DNA from: Paraburkholderia sp. BL21I4N1
GTDB taxonomy: Bacteria; Pseudomonadota; Gammaproteobacteria; Burkholderiales; Burkholderiaceae
Length of the DNA: 64,000 nt
Assembly (NCBI RefSeq): GCF_002973525.1
Contig: NZ_PVEN01000017.1
Coordinates: 1 to 64,000 of the forward strand
Reading direction: 5' to 3'
The translations under genes and the position numbers were made by a program. Of this stretch, positions 1-8,800 are shown in pieces (within the stretch, counting starts at the first letter, position 1; the number at the start of each line of letters is the position of its first letter). The notes beneath the pieces were generated by a model. It searched no databases, was not told the origin of the DNA, and saw nothing but the letters and a program-made list of their open reading frames with translations.

Positions 1-8
1 ACAAGTCA

Positions 9-123
9 TGCCTGATGACCATAGCGAGTCGGTACCACCCCTTCCCATCCCGAACAGGACCGTGAAACGACTCCACGCCGATGATAGTGCGGATTGCCCG
101 TGTGAAAGTAGGTAATCGTCAGG
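9..123 (+). rRNA. rrf: 5S ribosomal RNA
   Basis: Recognised by the typical proteobacterial 5S sequence, including the internal stretch CCCATCCCGAACAGGACCG and paired ends (TGCCTGAT at the start, ATCGTCAGGC at the finish). It is the last gene of an rRNA operon whose 16S and 23S genes lie outside the window. A terminator-like hairpin follows at once. Both ends are estimated to within a few bases. Confidence 0.95.
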
Positions 124-138
124 CTCCCCTGCAGAAAA

Positions 139-170
139 CAGAAACCCCACCCCAGAAGGTGGGGTTTCTG
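139..170 (+). terminator. rRNA operon terminator hairpin
   Basis: A perfect 13-bp inverted repeat (CAGAAACCCCACC / GGTGGGGTTTCTG) with a 6-nt loop starts 16 bases after 5S. No long T run follows the stem (CGTTTACG), but the left arm begins in an A-rich stretch. It probably ends the rRNA transcript and separates it from the tRNA-tuf operon. Confidence 0.8.
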
Positions 171-235
171 CGTTTACGGCAGGGGAAAATCTCACTATAA
201 GTGAGAGCCATGAGTTTGGAACAGTCAAGCGAGCC

Positions 236-264
236 TTGACAGCAAGCGGTTGTTCCCTCATAAT
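236..264 (+). promoter_or_regulatory. sigma-70 promoter of the tRNA-tuf operon
   Basis: A perfect -35 TTGACA (236-241) is separated by 17 bp from a -10 CATAAT (259-264, five of six consensus bases). The predicted start is near 271, just before tRNA-Tyr at 279. A small dyad TCTCAC-TATAA-GTGAGA lies at 190-206, about 30 bp upstream, between this promoter and the rRNA terminator. Confidence 0.8.
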
Positions 265-278
265 CATCAGTTCTCTGC

Positions 279-364
279 GGAGGGGTGCCCGAGTGGCTAA
301 AGGGGGCAGACTGTAAATCTGTTGGCTTACGCCTACGTTGGTTCGAATCCAACCTCCTCCACCA
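279..364 (+). tRNA. tyrT: tRNA-Tyr (GTA anticodon)
   Basis: A class II tRNA with a long variable arm. The acceptor stem is GGAGGGG/CTCCTCC, the anticodon loop reads CTGTAAA (GTA), the T arm is GTTGG-TTCGAAT-CCAAC and CCA is encoded. It is the first of three tRNAs ahead of tuf, the same relative order (Tyr, Gly, Thr, tuf) as the E. coli tufB operon. Confidence 0.96.
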
Positions 365-408
365 GAATGCAAGCTGTAGTAGTAGTTGTTGGGAATCCAT
401 GAGTTCTT

Positions 409-482
409 GCGGGTGTAGCTCAATGGTAGAGCAGAAGCCTTCCAAGCTTACGACGAGGGTTCGATTCCCTTCACCCGCTCCA
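409..482 (+). tRNA. glyT: tRNA-Gly (TCC anticodon)
   Basis: Cloverleaf with acceptor stem GCGGGTG/CACCCGC, anticodon loop CTTCCAA (TCC), T loop TTCGATT and an encoded CCA. It lies 44 bases after tRNA-Tyr and 16 before tRNA-Thr, consistent with one processed transcript. Confidence 0.96.
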
Positions 483-498
483 GCAACATAGAAGTAGC

Positions 499-573
<75 letters not shown>

Positions 574-636
574 GTAGTACTCGGTGATTGTTTGCGCGCG
601 GCGCAACGTACGGATAAATCCTCTTAGGAGTCGGAA

Positions 637-1827
637 ATGGCCAAGGGTAAGTTTGAGCGGACCAAGCCGCACGTGAACGTCGGCACGATCGGTCACGTTG
701 ACCACGGCAAGACCACGCTGACGGCAGCGATCACGACGGTTCTGACGCAGAAGTTTGGCGGCGAAGCGAAGGCGTACGACCAGATCGACGCGGCGCCGGA
801 AGAAAAGGCACGTGGCATCACGATCAACACGGCACACGTCGAGTACGAAACGGCTAACCGCCACTACGCACACGTCGACTGCCCGGGCCACGCTGACTAT
901 GTGAAGAACATGATCACGGGCGCAGCGCAGATGGACGGCGCGATCCTGGTGTGCTCGGCTGCAGACGGCCCGATGCCGCAAACGCGTGAGCACATCCTGC
1001 TGGCGCGTCAGGTTGGCGTTCCGTACATCATCGTGTTCCTGAACAAGTGCGACATGGTGGACGACGCTGAGTTGCTGGAACTGGTCGAGATGGAAGTTCG
1101 CGAACTCCTGTCGAAGTACGACTTCCCGGGCGACGACACACCGATCATCAAGGGTTCGGCCAAACTGGCGCTGGAAGGCGACAAGGGCGAGCTCGGCGAA
1201 GTGGCGATCATGAACCTGGCCGATGCGCTGGACACGTACATCCCGACGCCGGAGCGTGCAGTTGATGGCGCGTTCCTGATGCCGGTGGAAGACGTGTTCT
1301 CGATCTCGGGTCGTGGCACGGTGGTGACGGGTCGCGTTGAGCGCGGCATCGTGAAGGTCGGCGAAGAAATCGAAATCGTCGGTATCAAGCCGACGGTGAA
1401 GACGACCTGCACGGGCGTGGAAATGTTCCGCAAGCTGCTGGACCAGGGTCAGGCAGGCGACAACGTTGGTATCCTGTTGCGCGGCACGAAGCGTGAAGAC
1501 GTGGAGCGTGGCCAGGTTCTGGCGAAGCCGGGTTCGATCAACCCGCACACGCACTTCACGGCGGAAGTGTATGTGCTGAGCAAGGACGAAGGTGGCCGTC
1601 ACACGCCGTTCTTCAACAACTATCGTCCGCAGTTCTACTTCCGTACGACGGACGTGACGGGCTCGATCGAGTTGCCGAAGGACAAGGAAATGGTCATGCC
1701 GGGCGACAACGTGTCGATCACGGTGAAGCTGATCAACCCGATCGCGATGGAAGAAGGTCTGCGTTTCGCAATTCGCGAAGGCGGCCGTACGGTCGGCGCT
1801 GGTGTGGTTGCTAAGATTCTCGAGTAA
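637..1827 (+). CDS. tuf: elongation factor Tu, first copy
   Basis: A 396-residue EF-Tu, the GTPase that brings aminoacyl-tRNA to the ribosomal A site. G-domain motifs are visible: GHVDHGKTT near residue 18, DCPGHADY near 81 and NKCD near 136, followed by the two beta-barrel domains. An upstream AGGAG at 626-630 supports the ATG. It follows three tRNA genes in an apparent tRNA-tuf operon. A second copy at 19869-21059 encodes the same protein. On reading, the two genes differ only at five synonymous third positions within codons 2-7, which suggests gene conversion. Confidence 0.99.
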   Translation: MAKGKFERTKPHVNVGTIGHVDHGKTTLTAAITTVLTQKFGGEAKAYDQIDAAPEEKARGITINTAHVEYETANRHYAHVDCPGHADYVKNMITGAAQMDGAILVCSAADGPMPQTREHILLARQVGVPYIIVFLNKCDMVDDAELLELVEMEVRELLSKYDFPGDDTPIIKGSAKLALEGDKGELGEVAIMNLADALDTYIPTPERAVDGAFLMPVEDVFSISGRGTVVTGRVERGIVKVGEEIEIVGIKPTVKTTCTGVEMFRKLLDQGQAGDNVGILLRGTKREDVERGQVLAKPGSINPHTHFTAEVYVLSKDEGGRHTPFFNNYRPQFYFRTTDVTGSIELPKDKEMVMPGDNVSITVKLINPIAMEEGLRFAIREGGRTVGAGVVAKILE

Positions 1828-1854
1828 CGCCAGATAGTTCTCGTTGATCTGTAG

Positions 1855-1886
1855 TTTGGGGGTTGGCGGTGTCGTCAACCCCAAAA
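1855..1886 (+). other. hairpin between tuf and tRNA-Trp
   Basis: TTTGGGGGTTG pairs with CAACCCCAAAA around a 10-base loop, with one extra G in the left arm. There is no T run, so it may be a processing or partial-termination element between the tuf message and tRNA-Trp rather than a full terminator. Confidence 0.4.
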
Positions 1887-1892
1887 TGGTTT

Positions 1893-1968
1893 AGGGGCAT
1901 AGCTCAACTGGCAGAGCGTCGGTCTCCAAAACCGAAGGTTGGGGGTTCGATTCCCTCTGCCCCTGCCA
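1893..1968 (+). tRNA. trpT: tRNA-Trp (CCA anticodon)
   Basis: A 76-nt cloverleaf with acceptor AGGGGCA/TGCCCCT, anticodon stem TCGGT/ACCGA with CCA in the loop, T loop TTCGATT and an encoded 3' CCA. It sits between tuf and secE. E. coli has no tRNA gene between tufB and secE. Confidence 0.96.
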
Positions 1969-2005
1969 AAATCTCGCGTCTCATTTGGCGCTTCGTTAAG
2001 GTGTT

Positions 2006-2386
2006 ATGGCGAATCCTTCAGTCGAAACTGTAAATACATCCAGCGACAAGCTGATGCTCGTCGCGGGCGTATTGTTGGTCTTGGCCGGGTTCGTGGGGTT
2101 CTTCTGGCTCAACGGCCAGGAATGGTACATCCGCGGAGCCGCCTTGGCTGTTGGTGCGATCGCGGGTGTTGCAGTCGGTCTTCTCTCCGCGCCTGGCAAG
2201 GGTTTCATCGCTTTCGCCAAAGATTCGTACAAGGAAGTCCGTAAAGTTGTGTGGCCGACTCGCAAAGAGGCTACCCAGACAACGCTTGTGGTATTCGGCT
2301 TCGTGTTCGTCATGGCTATCTTTCTTTGGGTGAGTGATAAATCCATTGAATGGGCGATTTTCTCGGTGATTCTGGGTTGGAAATGA
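2006..2386 (+). CDS. secE: preprotein translocase subunit SecE
   Basis: A 126-residue inner-membrane subunit of the SecYEG channel. Two N-terminal hydrophobic segments (about residues 15-35 and 42-60) are followed by the conserved cytoplasmic motif YKEVRKVVWPTRKEA and a C-terminal membrane segment, the three-span layout and length of the E. coli protein (127 aa). It begins 37 bases after tRNA-Trp and its stop lies one base before nusG, so the two genes are probably co-translated. Confidence 0.97.
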   Translation: MANPSVETVNTSSDKLMLVAGVLLVLAGFVGFFWLNGQEWYIRGAALAVGAIAGVAVGLLSAPGKGFIAFAKDSYKEVRKVVWPTRKEATQTTLVVFGFVFVMAIFLWVSDKSIEWAIFSVILGWK

Positions 2387-2387
2387 T

Positions 2388-2945
2388 ATGAGTGATACTC
2401 CGGCATCCCCGAGCGGCAAGCGTTGGTATGTGGTGCACGCCTACTCCGGAATGGAGAAGAGCGTGCAACGTGCGCTTCAAGAGCGCATCGAGCGCGCTGG
2501 CATGCAAGACCAGTTTGGTCAAATTCTCGTGCCAACCGAAGAAGTTGTCGAAGTGAAGGGCGGTCACAAATCGGTGACCGAACGTCGTTTTTTTCCGGGC
2601 TATGTGCTCGTTGAGATGGAAATGACAGACGAAACGTGGCACCTCGTGAAAAACACGGCAAAGGTCACGGGCTTCGTTGGCGGTGCGCGCAATCGGCCAA
2701 GTCCGATTTCTCCCCGAGAAGTTGAAAAAATCATGTCGCAGATGCAGGAGGGTGTGGAAAAGCCGCGCCCGAAGACCCTGTTCGAAGTAGGCGAGATGGT
2801 GCGGGTGAAGGAAGGTCCGTTCACGGATTTCAACGGCAGCGTCGAAGAAGTGAATTACGAAAAGTCGCGCGTCCGTGTTTCCGTTACAATCTTCGGCCGC
2901 GCAACGCCGGTCGAGCTGGAATTCGGCCAAGTCGAAAAGTTGTGA
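2388..2945 (+). CDS. nusG: transcription termination/antitermination protein NusG
   Basis: 185 residues. The N-terminal NGN domain, which binds the RNA polymerase clamp, begins with RWYVVHAYSGMEKSVQ. The C-terminal KOW domain (from about residue 130, GEMVRVKEGPFTDFNG) contacts Rho or ribosomal protein S10. It starts one base after the secE stop and is followed by a hairpin before rplK. Confidence 0.98.
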   Translation: MSDTPASPSGKRWYVVHAYSGMEKSVQRALQERIERAGMQDQFGQILVPTEEVVEVKGGHKSVTERRFFPGYVLVEMEMTDETWHLVKNTAKVTGFVGGARNRPSPISPREVEKIMSQMQEGVEKPRPKTLFEVGEMVRVKEGPFTDFNGSVEEVNYEKSRVRVSVTIFGRATPVELEFGQVEKL

Positions 2946-2955
2946 TCCAGATTTC

Positions 2956-2988
2956 TACGGGGTGCGCCAGACGGCGCGCCCCGTATTT
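2956..2988 (+). terminator. hairpin between nusG and rplK
   Basis: TACGGGGTGCGCC pairs with GGCGCGCCCCGTA (13 bp, one G-T wobble) around a 4-base loop, followed by TTT. It starts 10 bases after the nusG stop and probably acts as a partial terminator or attenuator between secE-nusG and rplKA. Confidence 0.65.
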
Positions 2989-3110
2989 CGCGCTTACGGT
3001 CCGCGTAATGACCGTTGAGGAGCGCAAGTAGTCAATTTTTAGACGAACGCGCGCTACTACTCACTGAACGCTTGCATGCATCAAAGCAGCGTTCCAACGA
3101 GGTTTTCAAC

Positions 3111-3542
3111 ATGGCAAAGAAAATCATCGGCTTTATCAAGCTGCAGATTCCTGCAGGTAAAGCCAACCCGTCGCCGCCGGTCGGTCCGGCACTGGGCCAA
3201 CGCGGCCTGAACATCATGGAGTTCTGCAAGGCGTTTAACGCGCAGACTCAAGCGATGGAACCGGGTCTGCCGATTCCGGTCGTGATTACCGCGTTCGCGG
3301 ACAAGAGCTTCACGTTTGTTCTGAAGACGCCGCCGGCTACGGTTTTGATCAAGAAAGCAGCGAAGATCGACAAGGGTTCGAGCAAGCCGCATACCGACAA
3401 GGTTGGCAAGATCACCCGTGCTCAAGCGGAAGACATCGCCAAGACCAAGATGCCTGATCTGACGGCAGCTGATCTGGACGCAGCGGTTCGTACGATCGCT
3501 GGTAGCGCCCGCTCGATGGGCATCACCGTGGAGGGCGTGTAA
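3111..3542 (+). CDS. rplK: 50S ribosomal protein L11
   Basis: 143 residues. The start is ATG 3111 (MAKKIIGFIKLQIPAGKA), the family-typical N-terminus, although the frame stays open upstream. L11 binds the GTPase-associated centre of 23S rRNA and is needed for stringent-response sensing. PVGPALGQRGLNIMEFC of the N-terminal domain is clear. The stop abuts the rplA start without a gap. Confidence 0.98.
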   Translation: MAKKIIGFIKLQIPAGKANPSPPVGPALGQRGLNIMEFCKAFNAQTQAMEPGLPIPVVITAFADKSFTFVLKTPPATVLIKKAAKIDKGSSKPHTDKVGKITRAQAEDIAKTKMPDLTAADLDAAVRTIAGSARSMGITVEGV

Positions 3543-4241
3543 ATGGCTAAGCTTTCGAAGCGTCTGCAAGCATTTGCAGCCAAGGTTGATCGTCAAAAGT
3601 TGTACGCAATCGACGAAGCTCTGTCGCTCGTGAAGGAATGCGCAAGCGCGAAGTTCGATGAGTCGATCGACGTCGCAGTGCAGCTCGGCATCGACGCGAA
3701 AAAATCGGATCAGGTGGTTCGTGGCTCGGTCGTGCTGCCGGCAGGTACCGGTAAGTCGGTTCGCGTCGCTGTGTTCGCTCAGGGCGAAAAGGCCGAACAG
3801 GCACGCGCAGCTGGTGCGGAAATCGTTGGTATGGAAGATCTGGCTGAACAGGTTAAGGCCGGCAAACTGGACTTCGACATCGTGATCGCTTCGCCGGACA
3901 CGATGCGCGTTGTCGGTACGCTCGGTCAGATTCTTGGCCCGCGCGGCCTGATGCCGAATCCGAAGGTCGGTACGGTTACGCCTGACGTCGCAACCGCAGT
4001 GAAGAACGCCAAAGCTGGTCAGGTGCAATTCCGTGTTGACAAGGCCGGTATCATCCACGCAACCATCGGCCGCGCTTCGTTCGAACCGACGGCTCTGCGC
4101 AGCAACCTGAATGCTCTCGTCGACGCGCTGCAAAAGGCGAAGCCGGCAACGAGCAAGGGTGTCTACCTGCGCAAGGTCGCGCTGTCGAGCACGATGGGCG
4201 TTGGTGTTCGCGTCGATCAGGCATCGATCGCAGCACAGTAA
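3543..4241 (+). CDS. rplA: 50S ribosomal protein L1
   Basis: 232 residues, the usual length. L1 forms the mobile L1 stalk that helps release deacylated tRNA, and in E. coli it represses its own rplKA message. The conserved GPRGLMPNPKVGTVT motif lies near residue 130. It directly follows rplK and is followed by a terminator hairpin starting 10 bases after the stop. Confidence 0.98.
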   Translation: MAKLSKRLQAFAAKVDRQKLYAIDEALSLVKECASAKFDESIDVAVQLGIDAKKSDQVVRGSVVLPAGTGKSVRVAVFAQGEKAEQARAAGAEIVGMEDLAEQVKAGKLDFDIVIASPDTMRVVGTLGQILGPRGLMPNPKVGTVTPDVATAVKNAKAGQVQFRVDKAGIIHATIGRASFEPTALRSNLNALVDALQKAKPATSKGVYLRKVALSSTMGVGVRVDQASIAAQ

Positions 4242-4250
4242 GAAATTTCA

Positions 4251-4279
4251 CCGCCTCGACAAAAATCGAGGTGGTTTTA
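4251..4279 (+). terminator. terminator after rplA
   Basis: CCGCCTCGA pairs with TCGAGGTGG (9 bp, one wobble) around CAAAAA, followed by TTTTAT. It is a plausible Rho-independent terminator separating rplKA from rplJL. Confidence 0.75.
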
Positions 4280-4543
4280 TGGGCTTTGGGCGGTTGCGAA
4301 ATGGCAGTCTGCATTGAGCAACCGGTTGTCAAAGACCGTTGGCGGGCACGCATCACGTAGGCGAGTCCTTAATGCAAAGCCAACGCAGATGGCGAACCCG
4401 AAAAGGTTTTGTAGTGATGAAGCTGGTTGATATCCGCGGCAAAGCGGGTGTCAGGCGGTCGAAATACTCCTGACTGGTCGGACGCCGTTATTGAACGCGG
4501 TACACAAGGCGCACGCTGCGTGTATCGAATCTGGAGGTTAACC
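4280..4543 (+). promoter_or_regulatory. rplJL leader region
   Basis: A 264-base stretch with no credible gene between the rplA terminator and rplJ. In E. coli the equivalent region holds the rplJ promoter and the leader bound by L10(L12)4 for autogenous control, so the same role is inferred. I cannot pick a convincing -35/-10 pair. The strong ribosome site GGAGG at 4533-4537 precedes the GTG start of rplJ. Confidence 0.5.
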
Positions 4544-5047
4544 GTGCCACTTAACAAAGAAAGCAAGCAGGCCGTCGTCGCTGAGGTTGCCGCGCAAGTC
4601 GCGAAAGCTCAGACCGTGGTTCTGGCTGAGTATCGTGGAATCGCGGTTGGCGATCTGACCAAGCTGCGCGCGAAAGCGCGTGAGCAACAGGTTTACCTTC
4701 GCGTGTTGAAGAACACGTTGGCGCGTCGCGCTGTCGAAGGTACCCCGTTTGCTTCGCTGGCAGAGCAGATGACTGGTCCCCTGATCTACGGCATCTCGGA
4801 AGATGCAATTGCAGCTGCTAAGGTCGTCAACGACTTCGGCAAAACCAATGACAAGTTGATCATCAAGGCTGGTTCCTACGAAGGCAAGGTGATGGACAAG
4901 GCTGGCGTGCAAGCGCTGGCAAACATCCCGAGCCGCGAAGAACTGCTCTCCAAGCTGTTGTACGTTATGCAAGCACCTGTTTCTGGCTTTGCGCGCGCTT
5001 TGGCCGCGCTGGCAGAAAAGAAACAAGGCGAAGAAACCGCTGCGTAA
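4544..5047 (+). CDS. rplJ: 50S ribosomal protein L10
   Basis: 167 residues from GTG 4544. This start is chosen because GGAGG lies six bases upstream and the product begins PLNKESKQAVVAEVAAQ, the family N-terminus. The frame is open further upstream but that extension has no family resemblance. L10 anchors the L7/L12 stalk and is the translational repressor of this operon in model species. It is followed by rplL after 63 bases. Confidence 0.96.
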   Translation: MPLNKESKQAVVAEVAAQVAKAQTVVLAEYRGIAVGDLTKLRAKAREQQVYLRVLKNTLARRAVEGTPFASLAEQMTGPLIYGISEDAIAAAKVVNDFGKTNDKLIIKAGSYEGKVMDKAGVQALANIPSREELLSKLLYVMQAPVSGFARALAALAEKKQGEETAA

Positions 5048-5110
5048 CGCACTTCAGTCGAGCGTGATTGATCGCTGGCTGTATCCGAATTCAATTTAGG
5101 AGTATTTCAA

Positions 5111-5482
5111 ATGGCAATCGCAAAAGAAGACATCCTCGAGGCAGTAAGCTCGATGTCGGTTCTGGAACTGAACGAGCTGGTTAAGGCGTTCGAAGAAAAG
5201 TTTGGCGTGTCGGCAGCTGCTGTTGCAGTGGCAGGCCCGGCAGGCGCAGCTGCGGCTGTTGCTGAAGAGCAAACCGAATTCACGGTCAACCTGACGGAAG
5301 TCGGCGCGAACAAGGTTTCGGTCATTAAGGCTGTTCGTGAACTGACGGGTCTCGGCCTGAAGGAAGCGAAGGACCTGGTCGACGGCGCACCGAAGCCTGT
5401 TAAGGAATCGGTACCGAAGGCTGCTGCTGAAGAAGCCAAGAAGAAGTTGGAAGAAGCCGGCGCGAAGGCTGAAATCAAGTAA
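5111..5482 (+). CDS. rplL: 50S ribosomal protein L7/L12
   Basis: 123 residues: an N-terminal dimerisation helix (KEDILEAVSSMSVLELNELV), an Ala/Gly/Val-rich hinge at about 37-52, and a C-terminal factor-binding domain with VIKAVRELTGLGLKEAKDLV. It is the multicopy stalk protein that recruits EF-Tu, EF-G and IF2. AGGAG precedes the start, and a hairpin terminator starts 18 bases after the stop. Confidence 0.98.
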   Translation: MAIAKEDILEAVSSMSVLELNELVKAFEEKFGVSAAAVAVAGPAGAAAAVAEEQTEFTVNLTEVGANKVSVIKAVRELTGLGLKEAKDLVDGAPKPVKESVPKAAAEEAKKKLEEAGAKAEIK

Positions 5483-5500
5483 GTTTCAGCGCGTTGTGCG

Positions 5501-5532
5501 AAGGCTGGCGGTTTTCCACCGCCGGCCTTTTT
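5501..5532 (+). terminator. terminator/attenuator between rplL and rpoB
   Basis: AAGGCTGGCGG pairs with CCGCCGGCCTT (11 bp, one wobble), with TTTTT running from the right arm into the following sequence. The rplL-rpoB interval in E. coli carries an attenuator that sets the ribosome to polymerase ratio; the same role is inferred here. Confidence 0.8.
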
Positions 5533-5852
5533 GTGCTTTGTGGGGGGCGCGTTTTTGCATGGCAATTTCGGCAAGAACGTGATTCCCAGAAGTCAAAGAA
5601 AATCGCCTATCGGCAACATTGACCGGCGTTTCTCTTTGTCTTCTGAAGCGACTGCAGAAGGCAAGTTTGGTCGGGTAGCGGGCAACATAGGCATCCGCTG
5701 CCGTCAGCCAGCGGTTGGTAGCGGCCAACCACCAAGCTTCTAGGCTCGTTCAAGCCATCGGACGGCCATCGGGTCTCAGTCGGTGAACACTCGGGTTGTC
5801 TCATCAAGGTATCCTGCCTCGACAACAATGCCCGCCGTGATTCGGAGATCGT
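5533..5852 (+). other. non-coding rpoB leader
   Basis: 320 bases between the rplL hairpin and rpoB. Short open frames cross it, but none has a ribosome site or a recognisable product. I see no clear promoter. It probably forms the 5' leader of read-through rpoBC message. Confidence 0.5.
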
Positions 5853-8800
5853 ATGCAATATTCCTTCACCGAGAAGAAGCGCATTCGCAAGAGTTTTGCG
5901 AAGCGCCCCATCGTTCACCAAGTACCTTTCCTGCTGGCTACCCAGCTTGAATCATTCAGCACGTTTCTGCAAGCAGACACGTCATCCACGCAACGCAAGC
6001 CGGAAGGCCTGCAAGCTGCGTTTACTTCCGTTTTTCCGATTGTTTCGCACAACGGATTCGCTCGTCTGGAGTTCGTCAGCTACATGCTGTCGCCGCCGGC
6101 ATTCAACATCAAAGAATGTCAGCAGCGCGGTTTGACGTACTGTTCGGCACTGCGCGCGAAAGTGCGCCTGGTGCTGCTCGACAAGGAATCGCCGAGCAAG
6201 CCGGTCGTCAAGGAAGTGAAGGAGCAGGAAGTCTACATGGGCGAAATTCCGCTCATGACGCCGACTGGTTCGTTCGTCATCAACGGTACGGAGCGTGTGA
6301 TTGTTTCGCAGCTCCACCGTTCGCCGGGCGTGTTCTTTGAACACGACAAGGGCAAGACGCACAGCTCGGGCAAGCTCCTGTTTTCGGCACGGATCATTCC
6401 TTACCGCGGTTCGTGGCTCGATTTCGAGTTCGACCCGAAGGACGTGCTGTACTTCCGCGTCGACCGTCGTCGCAAGATGCCGGTCACGATTTTGCTGAAG
6501 GCAATCGGCCTGACGCCGGAACAGATCCTCGCAAACTTCTTCGTCTTCGACAATTTCACGCTGATGCCGGAAGGCGCGCAGATGGAATTCGTGCCCGAGC
6601 GTCTGCGTGGCGAAGTCGCGCGTTTCGACATCACGGACCGTGATGGCAACGTGATCGTCCAGAAGGACAAGCGGATCAACGCGAAGCACATTCGCGATCT
6701 GGACAACGCAAAGACCAAGTTCATCTCGGTGCCGGAAGATTACCTGCTCGGCCGCGTGCTTGCGAAGAACGTTGTCGACGGCGACACCGGTGAAGTCATC
6801 GCGAACGCGAACGACGAAATCACTGAAACCGTCCTCGAAAAGCTCCGCGAATCGAAGATCAAAGACATCCAGACGCTCTACACGAACGATCTGGATCAAG
6901 GTCCGTACATCTCGTCGACGCTGCGTATCGACGAAACCGCCGACAAGATGGCGGCACGTATCGCGATCTACCGCATGATGCGTCCGGGCGAACCGCCGAC
7001 CGAAGAAGCAGTCGAGGCGCTGTTCAACCGTCTGTTCTATAGCGAAGACGCTTACGACCTGTCCAAGGTGGGTCGTATGAAGTTCAACCGTCGCGTGGGT
7101 CGCGACGAGATCATCGGGCCGATGACGCTGCAAGACGACGACATCCTCGCCACGATCAAGATCCTGGTCGAGTTGCGTAACGGCAAGGGCGAAGTGGACG
7201 ATATCGACCACTTGGGCAATCGTCGTGTGCGTTGCGTCGGTGAACTGGCGGAAAACCAGTTCCGCGCGGGTCTCGTGCGTGTCGAACGTGCTGTGAAGGA
7301 ACGCCTCGGCCAAGCCGAAAGCGAAAACCTGATGCCGCACGACCTGATCAACTCGAAGCCGATTTCGTCGGCGATTCGCGAGTTCTTCGGTTCGTCGCAG
7401 CTGTCGCAGTTCATGGACCAAACGAATCCGCTGTCGGAAATCACCCACAAGCGCCGTGTTTCGGCACTTGGCCCGGGCGGTTTGACGCGTGAGCGCGCTG
7501 GCTTTGAAGTCCGCGACGTGCACCCGACTCACTACGGTCGCGTGTGCCCGATTGAAACGCCTGAAGGTCCGAACATCGGCCTGATCAACTCGCTCGCTCT
7601 GTACGCGCACCTGAACGAATACGGCTTCCTCGAAACGCCGTATCGCAAGGTCGTGGACAGCAAGGTGACGGATCAGATCGACTATCTGTCGGCGATCGAA
7701 GAAGGCCGTTATGTGATCGCTCAGGCGAACGCGGCAGTGGCTGCCGACGGTTCCCTGACCGACGAACTGGTGTCGTCGCGTGAAGCGGGCGAAACGCTGA
7801 TGGTCACGCCGGACCGCATCCAGTACATGGACGTGGCGCCGTCGCAGATCGTGTCGGTGGCAGCATCGCTGATCCCGTTCCTGGAGCACGATGACGCGAA
7901 CCGCGCATTGATGGGTTCGAACATGCAGCGTCAGGCTGTGCCGTGTCTGCGTCCCGAAAAGGCCGTGGTCGGTACGGGTATCGAACGCACGGTGGCCGTT
8001 GACTCGGGCACGACGGTTCAGGCATTCCGCGGTGGTGTGGTCGATTACGTCGACGCAGGCCGTATGGTGATTCGCGTGAACGACGATGAAGCCGTTGCCG
8101 GCGACGTCGGTGTGGACATCTACAACCTGATCAAGTACACGCGTTCGAACCAGAACACGAATATCAACCAGCGCCCGATCGTGAAGGTCGGCGACATCGT
8201 GTCGCGTGGCGACGTGCTGGCTGACGGCGCATCGACCGACCTCGGCGAACTGGCTCTCGGTCAGAACATGCTGGTCGCGTTCATGCCGTGGAACGGCTAC
8301 AACTTCGAAGATTCGATCTTGATCTCGGAAAAGGTGGTTGCTGACGACCGCTATACCTCGATCCACATCGAAGAACTGAACGTCGTGGCTCGCGACACGA
8401 AGCTCGGACCGGAAGAAATCACGCGCGACATCTCGAACCTGGCTGAAGTGCAACTCGGCCGTCTGGATGAGTCGGGCATCGTCTACATCGGCGCTGAAGT
8501 CGAAGCAGGCGACGTGCTGGTCGGTAAGGTCACGCCGAAGGGCGAAACCCAGCTGACGCCGGAAGAAAAGCTGCTGCGCGCGATCTTCGGTGAAAAGGCT
8601 TCGGACGTGAAGGATACGTCGCTGCGCGTGCCGTCGGGCATGAGCGGCACGGTCATCGACGTGCAAGTGTTTACGCGTGAAGGCATTCAGCGCGACAAAC
8701 GTGCGCAACAGATCATCGACGATGAACTGAAGCGTTATCGCCTCGACCTGAACGACCAGTTGCGCATCGTGGAAGGCGACGCGTTCCAGCGTCTCGCACG

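Noticed and set aside
285..491. Open frame over the tRNA-Tyr and tRNA-Gly genes
   Set aside because: It coincides with two perfect cloverleaf tRNAs and has no coding character.
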